A DNA stretch of 64,000 nucleotides from positions 46,635 to 110,634 of the forward strand of contig LUJO01000016.1 of NCBI GenBank assembly GCA_001689405.1. The letters run 5' to 3'. Shown here in pieces: positions 35,325 through 44,632 of this stretch. This stretch comes from Candidatus Homeothermus arabinoxylanisolvens. GTDB lineage: Bacteria > Bacteroidota > Bacteroidia > Bacteroidales > Muribaculaceae. Every line of letters starts with the position of its first letter. Positions within the stretch are counted from its first letter, which is position 1. Both the position numbers and the translations under genes were made by a program. The notes under the pieces are model-generated. The model worked only from the letters and a program-made list of their open reading frames with translations. It was not told the DNA's origin and ran no database searches.

Positions 35325-38300
35325 ATGAAAAAGCTGTTTTTATTCTTTGTGGCAGTTATGGCTGTCCTGACGGTCTCGGCGCAGACGATGCGCACCGTGA
35401 CCGGACAGGTGGTCAGTGCCGCCGACGGCGAGGCGCTCATAGGCGCCACGGTAATGCCGATAGGGGGTGGACACGGTACATCGACCGATATGTCGGGCGA
35501 GTTCCGTCTTTCCGTACCCGATAATGTAAAAATTCTACAAGTATCTTACGTGGGTATGGAGACCGTGAGGGCCGAGATAAAGCCCGGTCATATGACCATC
35601 GCGCTCCGCAGCACCGACAACAGCCTCGACGAGGTTATGGTGGTGGCTTACGGCACGGCCAAAAAGTCATCGTTCACAGGCGCCGCCTCCACCATCTCGT
35701 CGTCTGCAATCGAGAAGCTTCAGGTGTCAAACGTCAGCAAGGCTCTTGAGGGTGCGGCTCCCGGTGTTCAGGTGGCCATGCAGTCGGGACAGCCCGGCAC
35801 GAGCGCTACCGTCCGCATACGCGGTATCGGATCGATAAACTCAAGCTCCAATCCTCTTTACGTGGTCGACGGCATGCCTTACGAGGGCAACATCTCGGCC
35901 ATCAACCCCAACGACATCGAGCAGATCAACGTACTGAAAGACGCCGCTTCCACCGCTCTCTACGGTAGCCGTGCCGCCAACGGTGTCATCATGATTTCGA
36001 CCAAAAAGGGCCGTGAACAGAAAAACAAGGTTACTTTCGAAGCCCGTATAGGCAGCAACTCGCGCGGCATTCCCAACTACGACATCATGACCGATCCCGG
36101 TATGTGGATGACGACACAATGGACCGTGCTCCGTAACCGTGCCATGGCCGGCGGCGCTTCCGAAGCCGAGGCCGGAGCTCAGGCATCGGCCACTCTGTAC
36201 GGCAACGTAGGATACAATCCTTTCCGATGCGACAATAGCGCCATCGTGGACGCCAACGGCAAGCTCACAGACGCTCCGCTGCTCTGGAATGACGACTGGA
36301 GCGGCGAGGCCATCAACAACGGACTGCGTCAGGAGTACAACGTAGCGGTTCAGGGCGGCAACGAGCGCGGCACACACTTCCTGTCGCTCGGCTGGCTCGA
36401 GGACGAGGGTATCATAAAGAATTCCGACTTCTCGCGTCTGTCCATGCGCGCCAGCGGCGACTATCTCGTGACCAAGTTCTTTAAGATCAACGGCAATGTG
36501 TCTTATTCACGCGGAGTGCAGAACAGCCTCAGCATATCGTCGCTCAGCAACTACTCCAATACATTCGCCTTCATCCAGCAGGTGGCGCCTGTATATCCCG
36601 TCTATGCCTATGATGCCGACGGCAAGCGCATTTATGCCGAGGACGGGTCGCCTGTATTCGACTTCGGCAGCGGACAGTACGGCACCCGCAAGTATGCCCC
36701 CAACTCCAATGCCGTGGCCAGCGACAAGGCCAATCAGAACAAAGTCCTGTCAGACAACTTCGCAAGCCGCTTCGGCGCCACGCTCGACATATGGAACGGA
36801 CTGAAATTTCAAGCCAACGGCGGTTATGATGTGACCAACACCCAGCAGGACCGCTTCATGACCCCGACATTCGGCGATGCGCAGAATGTCAACGGACGCG
36901 GCTACAAGTACCGCACCCGTCTTGAGACCTACACCATCAACGAGTTGCTTACCTACACCAACACTTTCGCCGGTAAGCACAATGTCGATGTACTCGCCGG
37001 TCACGAGAACTACAAGATGAAGTACAACTACCTCAGAGCCTCGAAGACCAACTTCTTCGATCCGCTGATCCCCGAATTCGACAATGCCATAAACATGGAT
37101 GACATATCGTCGTATACCGATACTTACACCGTTGAATCGTGGCTGGGACGACTGAATTATGACTATGACAACCGCTACTACTTCTCGGCCTCGGTTCGCG
37201 GTGACGGTTCGTCGCGCTTCGCCAAAGGCAACAAGTGGGGCACTTTCTGGTCGGTAGGCGGTTCTTGGCGTCTGTCGCAGGAAGAGTTCTTCACGGGTGT
37301 CACTTGGGTCGACAATATGTCGGTGCGCGCAAGCTACGGTAGTGTCGGCAACGATGACATATACTATCCGATGACCTCTACAAGCAACTACTATCCCGCC
37401 AAGACACAGTACGGTGTGTCCAACTCCGACGGTCAGTTTGCCGTGTCAAAGTACTATGAAGGCAACCCCGACATAACTTGGGAGACCTCCTACAACTTCA
37501 ACGCCGGCGTGAGCGCCCTGCTGTTTGATAACCTGCTCAACGTCGACATCGAGTACTTCAACAAGCGAACCAAAGACATGCTCTACAACGTGCCTCAGCC
37601 GCCGTCGTCGGGCGTAAGCTACATATCGCGCAACGCTCTCACCATGGTCAACCGCGGTGTCGAATTCACGCTCACCGTCAATGTGCCCCTTCCCAAAGAC
37701 TTCTTGTGGAGCTGGACATTCACAGGCACACACTATAAGAACAAAGTCACCGACATACCCGCCGACAAGCAGGTCGAGGGCATTACCCATGACGCTTACT
37801 ACAATATACGCGAGGGCCGCAGCGTATGGGACTTCTATTACTACCGTTTTGCCGGTCTTGACGACTCCGGCCATGCTACATGGTATCGCGACGAGACCGA
37901 TGCCGACGGAAATGTCGAGATGGTGCCCGTAGCCGATTATACCAAGGCTACCAAGTATTATATAGGTACAGCTATACCTGACTTCCAAGGCGGTATAACC
38001 ACCAACTTCGCATGGAAAGGCATAGACTTCTCCATAGCCGCTAACTATCAGATAGGCGGCGACATCTACGATGCCATGTATGCCACCATGATGCATGCCG
38101 GCAGTATGCAGGGCTACAACTGGCATAAAGACATACTCAACGCATGGACTCCGCAAAACACCGACACCGACGTGCCTGTGCTTGACGGGTCGCAGAACGC
38201 CAACACTTTCTCCGACAAATATCTTATCGGTGCCGACTACTTCAATATACGCAACATAACTCTCGGCTACTCGTTGCCTTCGGCTTGGCTGCGCAAGGCA

Positions 38301-38456
38301 TATCTTGAGAAAGCGCGCGTATACGTGGCCGCCGACAACGTGGCTCTCTTCTCGCGCCGCAAGGGTCTCGACCCGCGTCAGTATGTATACGGTCAGTCAC
38401 AGGCCAACTATTCGGCTATCCGCACCGTGTCTTTAGGACTTTCGTTAACATTCTAA
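35325..38456 (+). CDS. SusC-family TonB-dependent outer-membrane transporter
   Basis: A 1043-residue SusC homologue: signal peptide ending LTVSAQ, regulatory-like domain (TVTGQVVSAADGEALIGATV), plug with RIRGIGSINSSSNPLYVVDG and the signature IEQINVLKDAASTALYGSRA, then a barrel ending TVSLGLSLTF. The following susD starts 13 bases on. It shares little detail with the first susC beyond family motifs and so probably takes up a different ligand. No enzyme or regulator gene is in this operon. Confidence 0.93.
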   Translation: MKKLFLFFVAVMAVLTVSAQTMRTVTGQVVSAADGEALIGATVMPIGGGHGTSTDMSGEFRLSVPDNVKILQVSYVGMETVRAEIKPGHMTIALRSTDNSLDEVMVVAYGTAKKSSFTGAASTISSSAIEKLQVSNVSKALEGAAPGVQVAMQSGQPGTSATVRIRGIGSINSSSNPLYVVDGMPYEGNISAINPNDIEQINVLKDAASTALYGSRAANGVIMISTKKGREQKNKVTFEARIGSNSRGIPNYDIMTDPGMWMTTQWTVLRNRAMAGGASEAEAGAQASATLYGNVGYNPFRCDNSAIVDANGKLTDAPLLWNDDWSGEAINNGLRQEYNVAVQGGNERGTHFLSLGWLEDEGIIKNSDFSRLSMRASGDYLVTKFFKINGNVSYSRGVQNSLSISSLSNYSNTFAFIQQVAPVYPVYAYDADGKRIYAEDGSPVFDFGSGQYGTRKYAPNSNAVASDKANQNKVLSDNFASRFGATLDIWNGLKFQANGGYDVTNTQQDRFMTPTFGDAQNVNGRGYKYRTRLETYTINELLTYTNTFAGKHNVDVLAGHENYKMKYNYLRASKTNFFDPLIPEFDNAINMDDISSYTDTYTVESWLGRLNYDYDNRYYFSASVRGDGSSRFAKGNKWGTFWSVGGSWRLSQEEFFTGVTWVDNMSVRASYGSVGNDDIYYPMTSTSNYYPAKTQYGVSNSDGQFAVSKYYEGNPDITWETSYNFNAGVSALLFDNLLNVDIEYFNKRTKDMLYNVPQPPSSGVSYISRNALTMVNRGVEFTLTVNVPLPKDFLWSWTFTGTHYKNKVTDIPADKQVEGITHDAYYNIREGRSVWDFYYYRFAGLDDSGHATWYRDETDADGNVEMVPVADYTKATKYYIGTAIPDFQGGITTNFAWKGIDFSIAANYQIGGDIYDAMYATMMHAGSMQGYNWHKDILNAWTPQNTDTDVPVLDGSQNANTFSDKYLIGADYFNIRNITLGYSLPSAWLRKAYLEKARVYVAADNVALFSRRKGLDPRQYVYGQSQANYSAIRTVSLGLSLTF

Positions 38457-38469
38457 TTCATCAACCGAT

Positions 38470-40023
38470 ATGAAAATATACAATAACATACTGTTAAAAG
38501 GACTCGCCGCCGGTGCGGTGCTCCTGACAGCCTCCTGCTCCGACGGTTATCTGAATACGTCGCCCAACGAGTACCTTGACGAGGATGCCGTGTCGGGTGC
38601 CATGCAGAAGGATCCGTCAAAGGTGCAGGCTTATGTCACGGGTGCCTATTTTAATCTGTACTGTGGCGGCGACTATGCCACTTCGCAGGACAACATGGGC
38701 TATGCGAGTCTGCGTTTCGCCACCGAACTCATGTGTGAGGACCTTGCCAATTATTACGGCCTTAACATAGGCTACTTCGACTATCAGCTTGACTTCCGTC
38801 AGAGCAATTATCGCCGTACGTTGGCTACTTGGCGTCAGCTTTATAATGTCATCGACAACGCCAACACCATAATAACCATGCTCAAGCCCGCCGAAGGCGA
38901 GTCGCTCGCCTCGGCCAAAGCCGAAGCCATGCTCGGCGAGGCCTACACTCTGAGGGCATTCTGCTATTACTGGCTTATCAACTTATACCAGCAGCCTCTT
39001 AGCGCAGGTGCCGACCAGCCGGGCATACCGTTGAAGACCGAAGTCGAGTATCGTCCCGAGCGTGTGCCCGTGGGCGAGGTCTACACCCAGATACTCTCCG
39101 ATATCGACAACGGCTACAAGCTCCTTGAGGGCAAGGGCTTCCATTCGGGCAAGGGCAGTCTGTCGGAGTATTCGGCAGCGGCCATCTATGCCAACATACT
39201 TATGTTTACAGGCAATTACGGTGAGGCTGCCGCCTATGCCGAGAAAGCCATTGCCGGAGCTTCATTCAACACTACCGCCGACATGCTCGGCGGATACAAC
39301 TCCCTTGACCTGCCCGAAGTCCTGTGGGGCTATCGCGTGAACGTCGAGACTACCTGCTTCTACGGTTCTTGGATGTCGGTTATCGACTGTTACAGCGACG
39401 GATATGCCGGTGGCGGCTTCACCGTACTCGGCGCGTCGGATCTTGTCGACCGTATAGCCGACGGCGATGTGCGCAAGGGCTGGTTCGGTTATGTCGAGGA
39501 CTATAATGAAGTCAGCGGCATAGACTTCACGCTGCTTAAAAATGTGGGCGGACGCGATTTTACCGTCTATCTGCCCGACAAGTACCGCGATGTCTACGTC
39601 ACCTCGGGCGGCACTGCGGATCCGTTCACCTCTGACGTCATCTACCTTACCGCAGCCGAGATGTACTACGTTGCAGCCGAGGCCTACTATCTTGACAATA
39701 AGCCTGACAAGGCCAAGGATAAGCTTGAGGCTATCATGTCGTCGCGCAAACCCGGTTATGCCTGCTCTCTGTCAGGCGATGCCCTGTATGAGGAGATATG
39801 CTGGCAGAAGCGCATCGACACTTGGGGCGAAGGTTGCCGTTACTTCGACGCTAAGCGTCGCAACGAGACCATCGACCGTGCGAAGAGCGTGAACTATGAC
39901 CCCTCGCTGGCTGCCATGGACGCCGTTACTTACTCCGCCCGCGATTATCGTATGATTTACCAGCTGCCCACCGTGGAGATGGAAAATAATCCCGACATAC
40001 CTGCGGGCGATAATAACAAGTAA
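38470..40023 (+). CDS. SusD/RagB-family surface lipoprotein
   Basis: A 517-residue SusD homologue with lipid Cys23 (LLTASCSDGYLNTSP). It has the N-terminal YLNTSPNEYLDEDAV motif, the helical scaffold (GEAYTLRAFCYYWLINLYQQ) and a C-terminal YLTAAEMYYVAAEAYYLDN followed by ICWQKRIDTWGEGCRYFDAK. It pairs with the SusC just upstream. The operon ends at the hairpin near 40084. Confidence 0.92.
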   Translation: MKIYNNILLKGLAAGAVLLTASCSDGYLNTSPNEYLDEDAVSGAMQKDPSKVQAYVTGAYFNLYCGGDYATSQDNMGYASLRFATELMCEDLANYYGLNIGYFDYQLDFRQSNYRRTLATWRQLYNVIDNANTIITMLKPAEGESLASAKAEAMLGEAYTLRAFCYYWLINLYQQPLSAGADQPGIPLKTEVEYRPERVPVGEVYTQILSDIDNGYKLLEGKGFHSGKGSLSEYSAAAIYANILMFTGNYGEAAAYAEKAIAGASFNTTADMLGGYNSLDLPEVLWGYRVNVETTCFYGSWMSVIDCYSDGYAGGGFTVLGASDLVDRIADGDVRKGWFGYVEDYNEVSGIDFTLLKNVGGRDFTVYLPDKYRDVYVTSGGTADPFTSDVIYLTAAEMYYVAAEAYYLDNKPDKAKDKLEAIMSSRKPGYACSLSGDALYEEICWQKRIDTWGEGCRYFDAKRRNETIDRAKSVNYDPSLAAMDAVTYSARDYRMIYQLPTVEMENNPDIPAGDNNK

Positions 40024-40083
40024 GCATTACTTCGGTTACTCTCAAGTAACAACATAAATTCATACTACAAAAATTGACCTAAG

Positions 40084-40118
40084 GAGGCGCGTGATGTGAA
40101 TCAGGCGCCTCTTGTTTT
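40084..40118 (+). terminator. Terminator after the second susCD pair
   Basis: GAGGCGC (40084-40090) pairs with GCGCCTC (40105-40111) and a T-rich tract TTGTTTTTA follows. It is 60 bases past the susD stop. Confidence 0.75.
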
Positions 40119-40226
40119 TACGTTAACAGACACTAAAACACGTGCTAACGTGCTTGCGTGCTGTCGTTTAGGTGCTGAAAAATATGTTAATGCCCGATTG
40201 TGCATAAATCTCGCGTTTTGCTGTTG

Positions 40227-40234
40227 TAACTTTG
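40227..40234 (+). promoter_or_regulatory. -7 box upstream of the phage-head-type cluster
   Basis: TAACTTTG matches TAnnTTTG exactly, 58 bases before the first gene of the cluster. The -33 region is not convincing. It suggests transcription from a host-type promoter. Confidence 0.5.
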
Positions 40235-40292
40235 CATCATCACCGGTTGACGACCGGTCATTTTCAAACACACTGTAAAATCTGTAATTGTT

Positions 40293-40646
40293 ATGGACAA
40301 CACACAATCAACCCCTGTCGGCGATGTGCCCGACGTAAGCATGCAGGTCGAGTTCAGGAGTCTTATAGAGCATGACCCGAGAGCCGCCCATTTTATTGTG
40401 GACATCCTTTCCGGAGTATCGGCCGATGATGCCGTAGGCCGTCACTTTCCGCGTACCGATGCCTTCGCCGGCGACGAGGCCATATGCGAGGCCGAGAAGC
40501 GCGGTTATCTGCGGGGACTCAACGAGGCGGCCCAAGCCAGAATGGAGGAGCCGGCCATGTACGAGTCGCCCGACGCACATCTTGACGCCGCGCCGCAGCC
40601 TCAGTCGACATTCCTTTCCCGTTCACGTAAAAGCGTGTGGGACTGA
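40293..40646 (+). CDS. Small acidic protein of a phage-head-type cluster
   Basis: A 117-residue protein without signal peptide, acidic overall, with a predicted helical N-terminal half (VEFRSLIEHDPRAAHFIVDIL) and a basic tail (FLSRSRKSVWD). I do not recognise the family. It lies 38 bases before a major-capsid-like gene, the place where phages often encode scaffold or capsid-assembly proteins, so a scaffold-like role is possible but unproven. Confidence 0.6.
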   Translation: MDNTQSTPVGDVPDVSMQVEFRSLIEHDPRAAHFIVDILSGVSADDAVGRHFPRTDAFAGDEAICEAEKRGYLRGLNEAAQARMEEPAMYESPDAHLDAAPQPQSTFLSRSRKSVWD

Positions 40647-40684
40647 CATATTTTTTTCTAACCGATTACTTATCTTTTTTAGCT

Positions 40685-41980
40685 ATGGAAGCAAGAATCC
40701 TTACCGGAGCCGCCGGCTCACCCCATGTGATTGAAACACCGTTGACAACCCCCGTCACTGAAGAAGTGGCACCCGACCTTCTGCTCGGCGATATCGACAG
40801 CCGCATTGTGAAGATCAGGCCTATGGCCACCCCGGTCGACCAGATATCGCGCCTCGCGCCGGCCCGAAAGTGCAAAAGCATGAAGCTTGAGTACTACTCT
40901 GTCGATACTCCTCCCGAAACCAATACGCTTGCCGCCGCGGTGGAGCAGAGCGCGTCGACCGACACGGCGCTTCTGACGCTTAATGAAAGCAATGTGTTCT
41001 GTGTGTCCGATACCGTGCTCGCTCCCGATGCGCTGGTCAACGGCAGTAAGGTAAGCGTTATGATGTATGTCATGGAGAGCAAGGACAATTCCATGAAGGT
41101 GCGTGCCGTGGGTGTGCCTTCGGGCGTGCTCTTCCCGCAGCTTCTTTCCGGCACCAAGCTTGTGAGAATGGGCCGTGCCGCCGCGGAGCTCGACGTGCAG
41201 ACTGCAAATGCTCAGGCCATACCTGTAAAACTGACCAACTACTGCCAGATTTTCAAAGCGCAGGTCGAGCAATCGATGATACAGCGCATGTCGGCCAAGG
41301 AGGTAGGCTGGACACTCTCCGATCAGGAGGAGGTGGCGCTGATGGATATGCGCATGGGCATGGAGAAGAATTTCCTGTTCGGGGTAAAGCACCGTTTTGA
41401 CAAAGGACTTGAATATGGCGAGGTATTCATGACCGCAGGCATATGGAACCAGACCGGCAATGACTTTACCTACACCAAAGGGCGCCTCGACGCCTTGACG
41501 CTCGTGGCTCTTACGCGAAAGGCCTTTACCGGCAACGCCGGCTCCGCACGCAAGATACTTGTGGCCGGCTCCGGCTTCATAGAGGAACTTGGCCGCCTCA
41601 GTATCGTGAAGAGTCTGGGTGCTGTGGAGACGGTGACCCGCTGGGGTATCGACTTCAAGGAGATAAGCACCAACTTCGGACGTCTCTACGTTGTGCTCAG
41701 CGAGGTGTTTGACATGTGCGGGCATGCCGACGACGCTATGGTCATCGATCCCGAGTACCTGCAGAAGTATGTGCACATACCGTTCAGGGCCATGCCTATC
41801 GACCTCTGCCGGAGCGGACAGCGCAATACGGAGGCTGTGGTGCTGACCGAGGCGTCGTGCTTGGTGCTACGCTATCCTAAGGCCCACATGCGCATCATGG
41901 CGGTGCCTGACGCTGAAGGCGGCGCGGATGTGCCCGAGGTTCCCGGCGACGGCGGCGATGACAATCCTTTTGGTGAATGA
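40685..41980 (+). CDS. SU10-like major capsid protein
   Basis: A 431-residue protein; ATG 40685 (MEARILTGAAGSP) is preferred over 40637, which adds a hydrophobic stretch overlapping the upstream gene. The middle part resembles SU10/DUF5309 major capsid proteins (HK97 fold): LTNYCQIFKAQVEQSM, then a helix with many Met/Glu (ALMDMRMGMEKNFLFG), then KILVAGSGFIEELGRL, LYVVLSEVFDMCG, DDAMVIDPEYLQKYVHIPFR and a basic YPKAHMRIMAV. The C-terminus is acidic/Gly-rich (PEVPGDGGDDNPFGE). No stop or frameshift is present. Next genes encode connector- and portal-like proteins, supporting a virion-head origin. No terminase or protease is nearby. Confidence 0.72.
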   Translation: MEARILTGAAGSPHVIETPLTTPVTEEVAPDLLLGDIDSRIVKIRPMATPVDQISRLAPARKCKSMKLEYYSVDTPPETNTLAAAVEQSASTDTALLTLNESNVFCVSDTVLAPDALVNGSKVSVMMYVMESKDNSMKVRAVGVPSGVLFPQLLSGTKLVRMGRAAAELDVQTANAQAIPVKLTNYCQIFKAQVEQSMIQRMSAKEVGWTLSDQEEVALMDMRMGMEKNFLFGVKHRFDKGLEYGEVFMTAGIWNQTGNDFTYTKGRLDALTLVALTRKAFTGNAGSARKILVAGSGFIEELGRLSIVKSLGAVETVTRWGIDFKEISTNFGRLYVVLSEVFDMCGHADDAMVIDPEYLQKYVHIPFRAMPIDLCRSGQRNTEAVVLTEASCLVLRYPKAHMRIMAVPDAEGGADVPEVPGDGGDDNPFGE

Positions 41981-42507
41981 CGATGAAGCTACATCTTACG
42001 GAAGCGCAATTGCTGCATGAGTGGCAATTGCGCGCTTTTCCCGAACCGGTCAATTCCGGTTGTGTCATAACCCGCGATGACGGCGTGGATCTTGATGCCC
42101 TGCTGCGGGCACGTATGCTTGACTGGTACCGGAGGTTGCTTCACGAGGCTCCTTTCGACATGCTGGCGCCGGTGACGCTGACACTGTCACTGACGGTCGA
42201 CCGTGACGGAGTGGGCCGTGCTGCGTTGCCCGACAGTGTGGTAAGGGTGGCGGAGGTGGCCGTAGGCGGTTGTCGGGCGGAGCTTGTCACTGATTCGCGG
42301 TCGCGCAAGGCCCGGCTTCAGCAGTCGCCCTATACGCGGGCTGCGGCGTCAAATCCCGTGGCGGTGCTTGACGGCCGGCGTATCGACATTTTTGTCGTCA
42401 GCCGCGATTGCCGTGAGGTTGTGCTTCAGGCCGTGGTCGACGACGGTGTGACATTCAGCCTTGACGCCGCGGCGCTTGGTGCCGTAGAGAGCTTTATAAA
42501 CGCATGA
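41977..42507 (+). CDS. Head connector/adaptor-like protein
   Basis: A 176-residue protein whose ATG overlaps the capsid stop (ATGA), showing translational coupling. It has a helical N-terminus (LTEAQLLHEWQLRAFPEP, ALLRARMLDWYRRLL) and a beta-rich C-terminus (PVAVLDGRRIDIFVVSRD). Position between capsid and portal and size fit a head-completion or connector protein. No family is recognised with confidence. Confidence 0.55.
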   Translation: MTMKLHLTEAQLLHEWQLRAFPEPVNSGCVITRDDGVDLDALLRARMLDWYRRLLHEAPFDMLAPVTLTLSLTVDRDGVGRAALPDSVVRVAEVAVGGCRAELVTDSRSRKARLQQSPYTRAAASNPVAVLDGRRIDIFVVSRDCREVVLQAVVDDGVTFSLDAAALGAVESFINA

Positions 42508-42543
42508 TTTCATACGTCATGCATTGTGAATCATATAAAATGA

Positions 42544-43932
42544 ATGAAGATGGATAACTTTATTGAAGCGGCTTTGCAGGCGTGGAACAATGCGGCCGCT
42601 TTCAGGGAGCGTCGTCTGCGTTGCAAGCGCTATACATTTGGCGACCAGTGGGGCGATATGGTGAAGGACTGCGACGGCGTCTGGCTCTCCGAACGCAAAT
42701 GTATGGAGGACAGCAATTATGTGCCTGTGACCGATAATGTCATACGTCAGCTGGTCAAGACTACGGTGGGCTATTACCGCACGGCGCGGAAGTCGGCGGC
42801 GGCCGGAAGCTATGAGAGTGCGGCGCCGGCCATAGCCGTCGATGCGCGTACGTTTGAGGAGTTTCTTGTGTCGGGTTGTGCCGTACATTATATAAAACGC
42901 GAGAATCGGGGTGGCGACATGGGGCCGTGGGCCGATATGGTCAATCCGGCACGTTTTTTCACGGGTCCTTTCAGCGACCCGTGCGGTGAGGACATAGAGA
43001 TGGTGGGGTGTCTGCATGACATGTCACTTCAGCGGTTGCTGATGCGGTTTGCCCAAGGCGATCGCGGAAGGGCCGCGAAGCTCCGTGATATATATGAAAA
43101 TCCGGCCATGAATCTGCTTTCTCGACCGTCAAGACTGCTTGGCGCCTCGTGCAACGACAATATCGAGTTTGGGCGTGCCGATGCTGGTTTATGCAGGGTT
43201 ATCGAAGTGTGGACCCTTGAGCTGAAAGACCGCATGCGTTGCCACGACCTTGAGATGGGCCGGTTCTATTACATGCCGTCAGGTGCCAAGCCGGGTATTG
43301 AACGCAATAATCTTGCGCGTAAGAAGATGAAGCGTCTGCTTGTGAAGTCGAAGTGGGAGATGACGGCGGAGTGGGTATGCCGCTTCTTTTCTCCTGACGG
43401 ACATCTGCTCGGAAGCCGCAAGGCGCCGCGACACCCGTTTGTATTCTGCTTTTATCCGTTTATTGACGGTGAGATACACTCTTTTGTCGAGGAGCTTATA
43501 GAGCGTCAGCGTACGGTAAACCGTCTTCTTTCGCTTAATGACCGCGTGCTGTCGACTGCGGCGAAGGGAGCGTTGCTGTTTCCCGAAAATCAGCTTGCCA
43601 AGGGCATGTCGGCAAAGGAGGCGGCCGACCAGTGGGCCTCGCCCGACGGAGTGATACTTTATGAGGCTGTCGCGGGGCTTCCGGGGCCTCAGCAGGTTAT
43701 GAGCAACTGCGGCGATTTCGGCATAGACCGTGTAGTCGACCGTGTGATGCTTATGATGGAGCGTGCAAGCGGCGTGAATGACGTCATGCGGGGTGACTCA
43801 CCCGGCGGTGTGGCTTCGGCATCGCTTTACGAGAGCCGTCGCGAAAGTGCGCGGGCCGTGATGAGTGACATATTTGATACGTTTGACTCGTTTGTCGCCC
43901 GACGCGACCGATTGCTATGCGAAGCGTTATGA
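42544..43932 (+). CDS. Phage portal protein
   Basis: A 462-residue protein of the P22/crAss-like portal type. Characteristic features are the N-terminal helix with RCKRYTFGDQW, YVPVTDNVIRQLVKTTVGYY (the clip/stem region pattern), VNPARFFTGPFSDPCGEDIE, a crown/wing segment FCFYPFIDGEIHSFVEELIE, and a C-terminal RASGVNDVMRGDSPGGVASA with SLYESRRESARAVMSDIFD. ATG 42550 is an alternative start. In a phage it would form the dodecameric DNA gate. Here it comes after the capsid gene and no terminase exists to dock with it. The reading frame is intact. Confidence 0.75.
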   Translation: MKMDNFIEAALQAWNNAAAFRERRLRCKRYTFGDQWGDMVKDCDGVWLSERKCMEDSNYVPVTDNVIRQLVKTTVGYYRTARKSAAAGSYESAAPAIAVDARTFEEFLVSGCAVHYIKRENRGGDMGPWADMVNPARFFTGPFSDPCGEDIEMVGCLHDMSLQRLLMRFAQGDRGRAAKLRDIYENPAMNLLSRPSRLLGASCNDNIEFGRADAGLCRVIEVWTLELKDRMRCHDLEMGRFYYMPSGAKPGIERNNLARKKMKRLLVKSKWEMTAEWVCRFFSPDGHLLGSRKAPRHPFVFCFYPFIDGEIHSFVEELIERQRTVNRLLSLNDRVLSTAAKGALLFPENQLAKGMSAKEAADQWASPDGVILYEAVAGLPGPQQVMSNCGDFGIDRVVDRVMLMMERASGVNDVMRGDSPGGVASASLYESRRESARAVMSDIFDTFDSFVARRDRLLCEAL

Positions 43933-44294
43933 TATTGATTGTGACGGTGCTGGCGCTATCGTGTGCCCGTACCGTCTATCGGCCCGTCGACTCGGTGAGC
44001 CGCGACTCCGTCTATCGGGTGAGTGACCGCGAAATGCTCTTTTATGTGCTCGACAGTGTAAGTGTGGACTTGACCGGCGATACGGTGCGCGAAAATCGCA
44101 CTCGTGTCATACTTCGTGATATCGCTTCGCGCGACACCCTCTATATCGAACGGGGCGACACAATAGTCATGGTGCGCGAACAGAATAACGGCATTACCCG
44201 GTATTTCCCGCGTTATCTTCTGCCTGTGACCTGCCTGTTGCTGTTGCCCCTCGTTGTCTTTCTGTGGCGCAATCGCCGCGGCCCCTGCGCCTGA
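43917..44294 (+). CDS. Lipoprotein with C-terminal membrane segment (spanin-like)
   Basis: A 125-residue protein overlapping the portal stop by 16 bases. The N-terminus has a lipobox (VLALSCARTVYRPVDS), the middle is strongly charged with repeated RDT/RDS words (RDTLYIERGDTIVMV), and a hydrophobic segment (YLLPVTCLLLLPLVVFLW) precedes a basic tail. Bacteroides phages carry proteins of similar look that may be spanins or envelope proteins; assignment here is inference. Alternative start ATG 43929. Confidence 0.5.
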   Translation: MRSVMILIVTVLALSCARTVYRPVDSVSRDSVYRVSDREMLFYVLDSVSVDLTGDTVRENRTRVILRDIASRDTLYIERGDTIVMVREQNNGITRYFPRYLLPVTCLLLLPLVVFLWRNRRGPCA

Positions 44295-44335
44295 CTCCGT
44301 CCGCTGTAAAAACACAGTCAATGTAAAAACATGGT

Positions 44336-44476
44336 TGTTAAACGGCGATAATGCGGTAGTACCACGGCGTCCGGCTGCGACCCGCATGGCATCTTGTATG
44401 GTCATCCGGATATGCGGGCGCCGTACTACTGGCGCCCCTACCAATCCGTTATATTTTAACAGTTCAACCGGCTTTT
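44336..44476 (+). repeat. Dispersed structured repeat, copy A
   Basis: The segments GGTAGTACCACGGCGTCCGG through CCCGCATGGC (44355-44390) and TCCGGATATGCGGGCGCCGT through GCCCCTACCAAT (44405-44444) recur in reverse orientation at 57430-57509. Copy A has about 12 extra bases in its centre (near 44391-44402). The flank ATTTTAACAG also matches. The element folds on itself (GGCGCC arms), like a REP/MITE-type repeat. Confidence 0.75.
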
Positions 44477-44556
44477 GCTGCTGACCCTATAAACACAGCT
44501 GTTAACCGATGCCTCTGCCCGTCAGTGAATCAGCTTTAATCGAGTAAAATAAAAAA

Positions 44557-44632
44557 AGTTTAAAGTTGGGGTTTAAGGCGGCGGATGTATTACTGCTACA
44601 TCCGATTAACCTTAAATCCCGGACTCTAAACT
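44557..44632. repeat. 76-nt multi-segment hairpin between convergent operons
   Basis: AGTTTA/TAAACT, GGG-TTTAAGG/CCTTAAA-CCC and CGGATGTA/TACATCCG pair in nested order around the loop TTACTGC. It lies between the rightward phage-type cluster and the leftward asnA and may be a bidirectional terminator or a small palindromic mobile remnant. A poly-A tract (44551-44557) precedes it, giving a T-tract for leftward transcripts from asnA. Confidence 0.65.

Noticed and set aside
40096..40307. Small genes on either strand before the phage-type cluster
   Set aside because: They overlap the terminator and the promoter-like element and show no protein-like features.
40718..41776. 352-codon open frame antisense to the capsid-like gene
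   Set aside because: Composition is rich in His/Leu/Gly without any domain pattern; the opposite strand shows capsid motifs and overlaps coupled genes.
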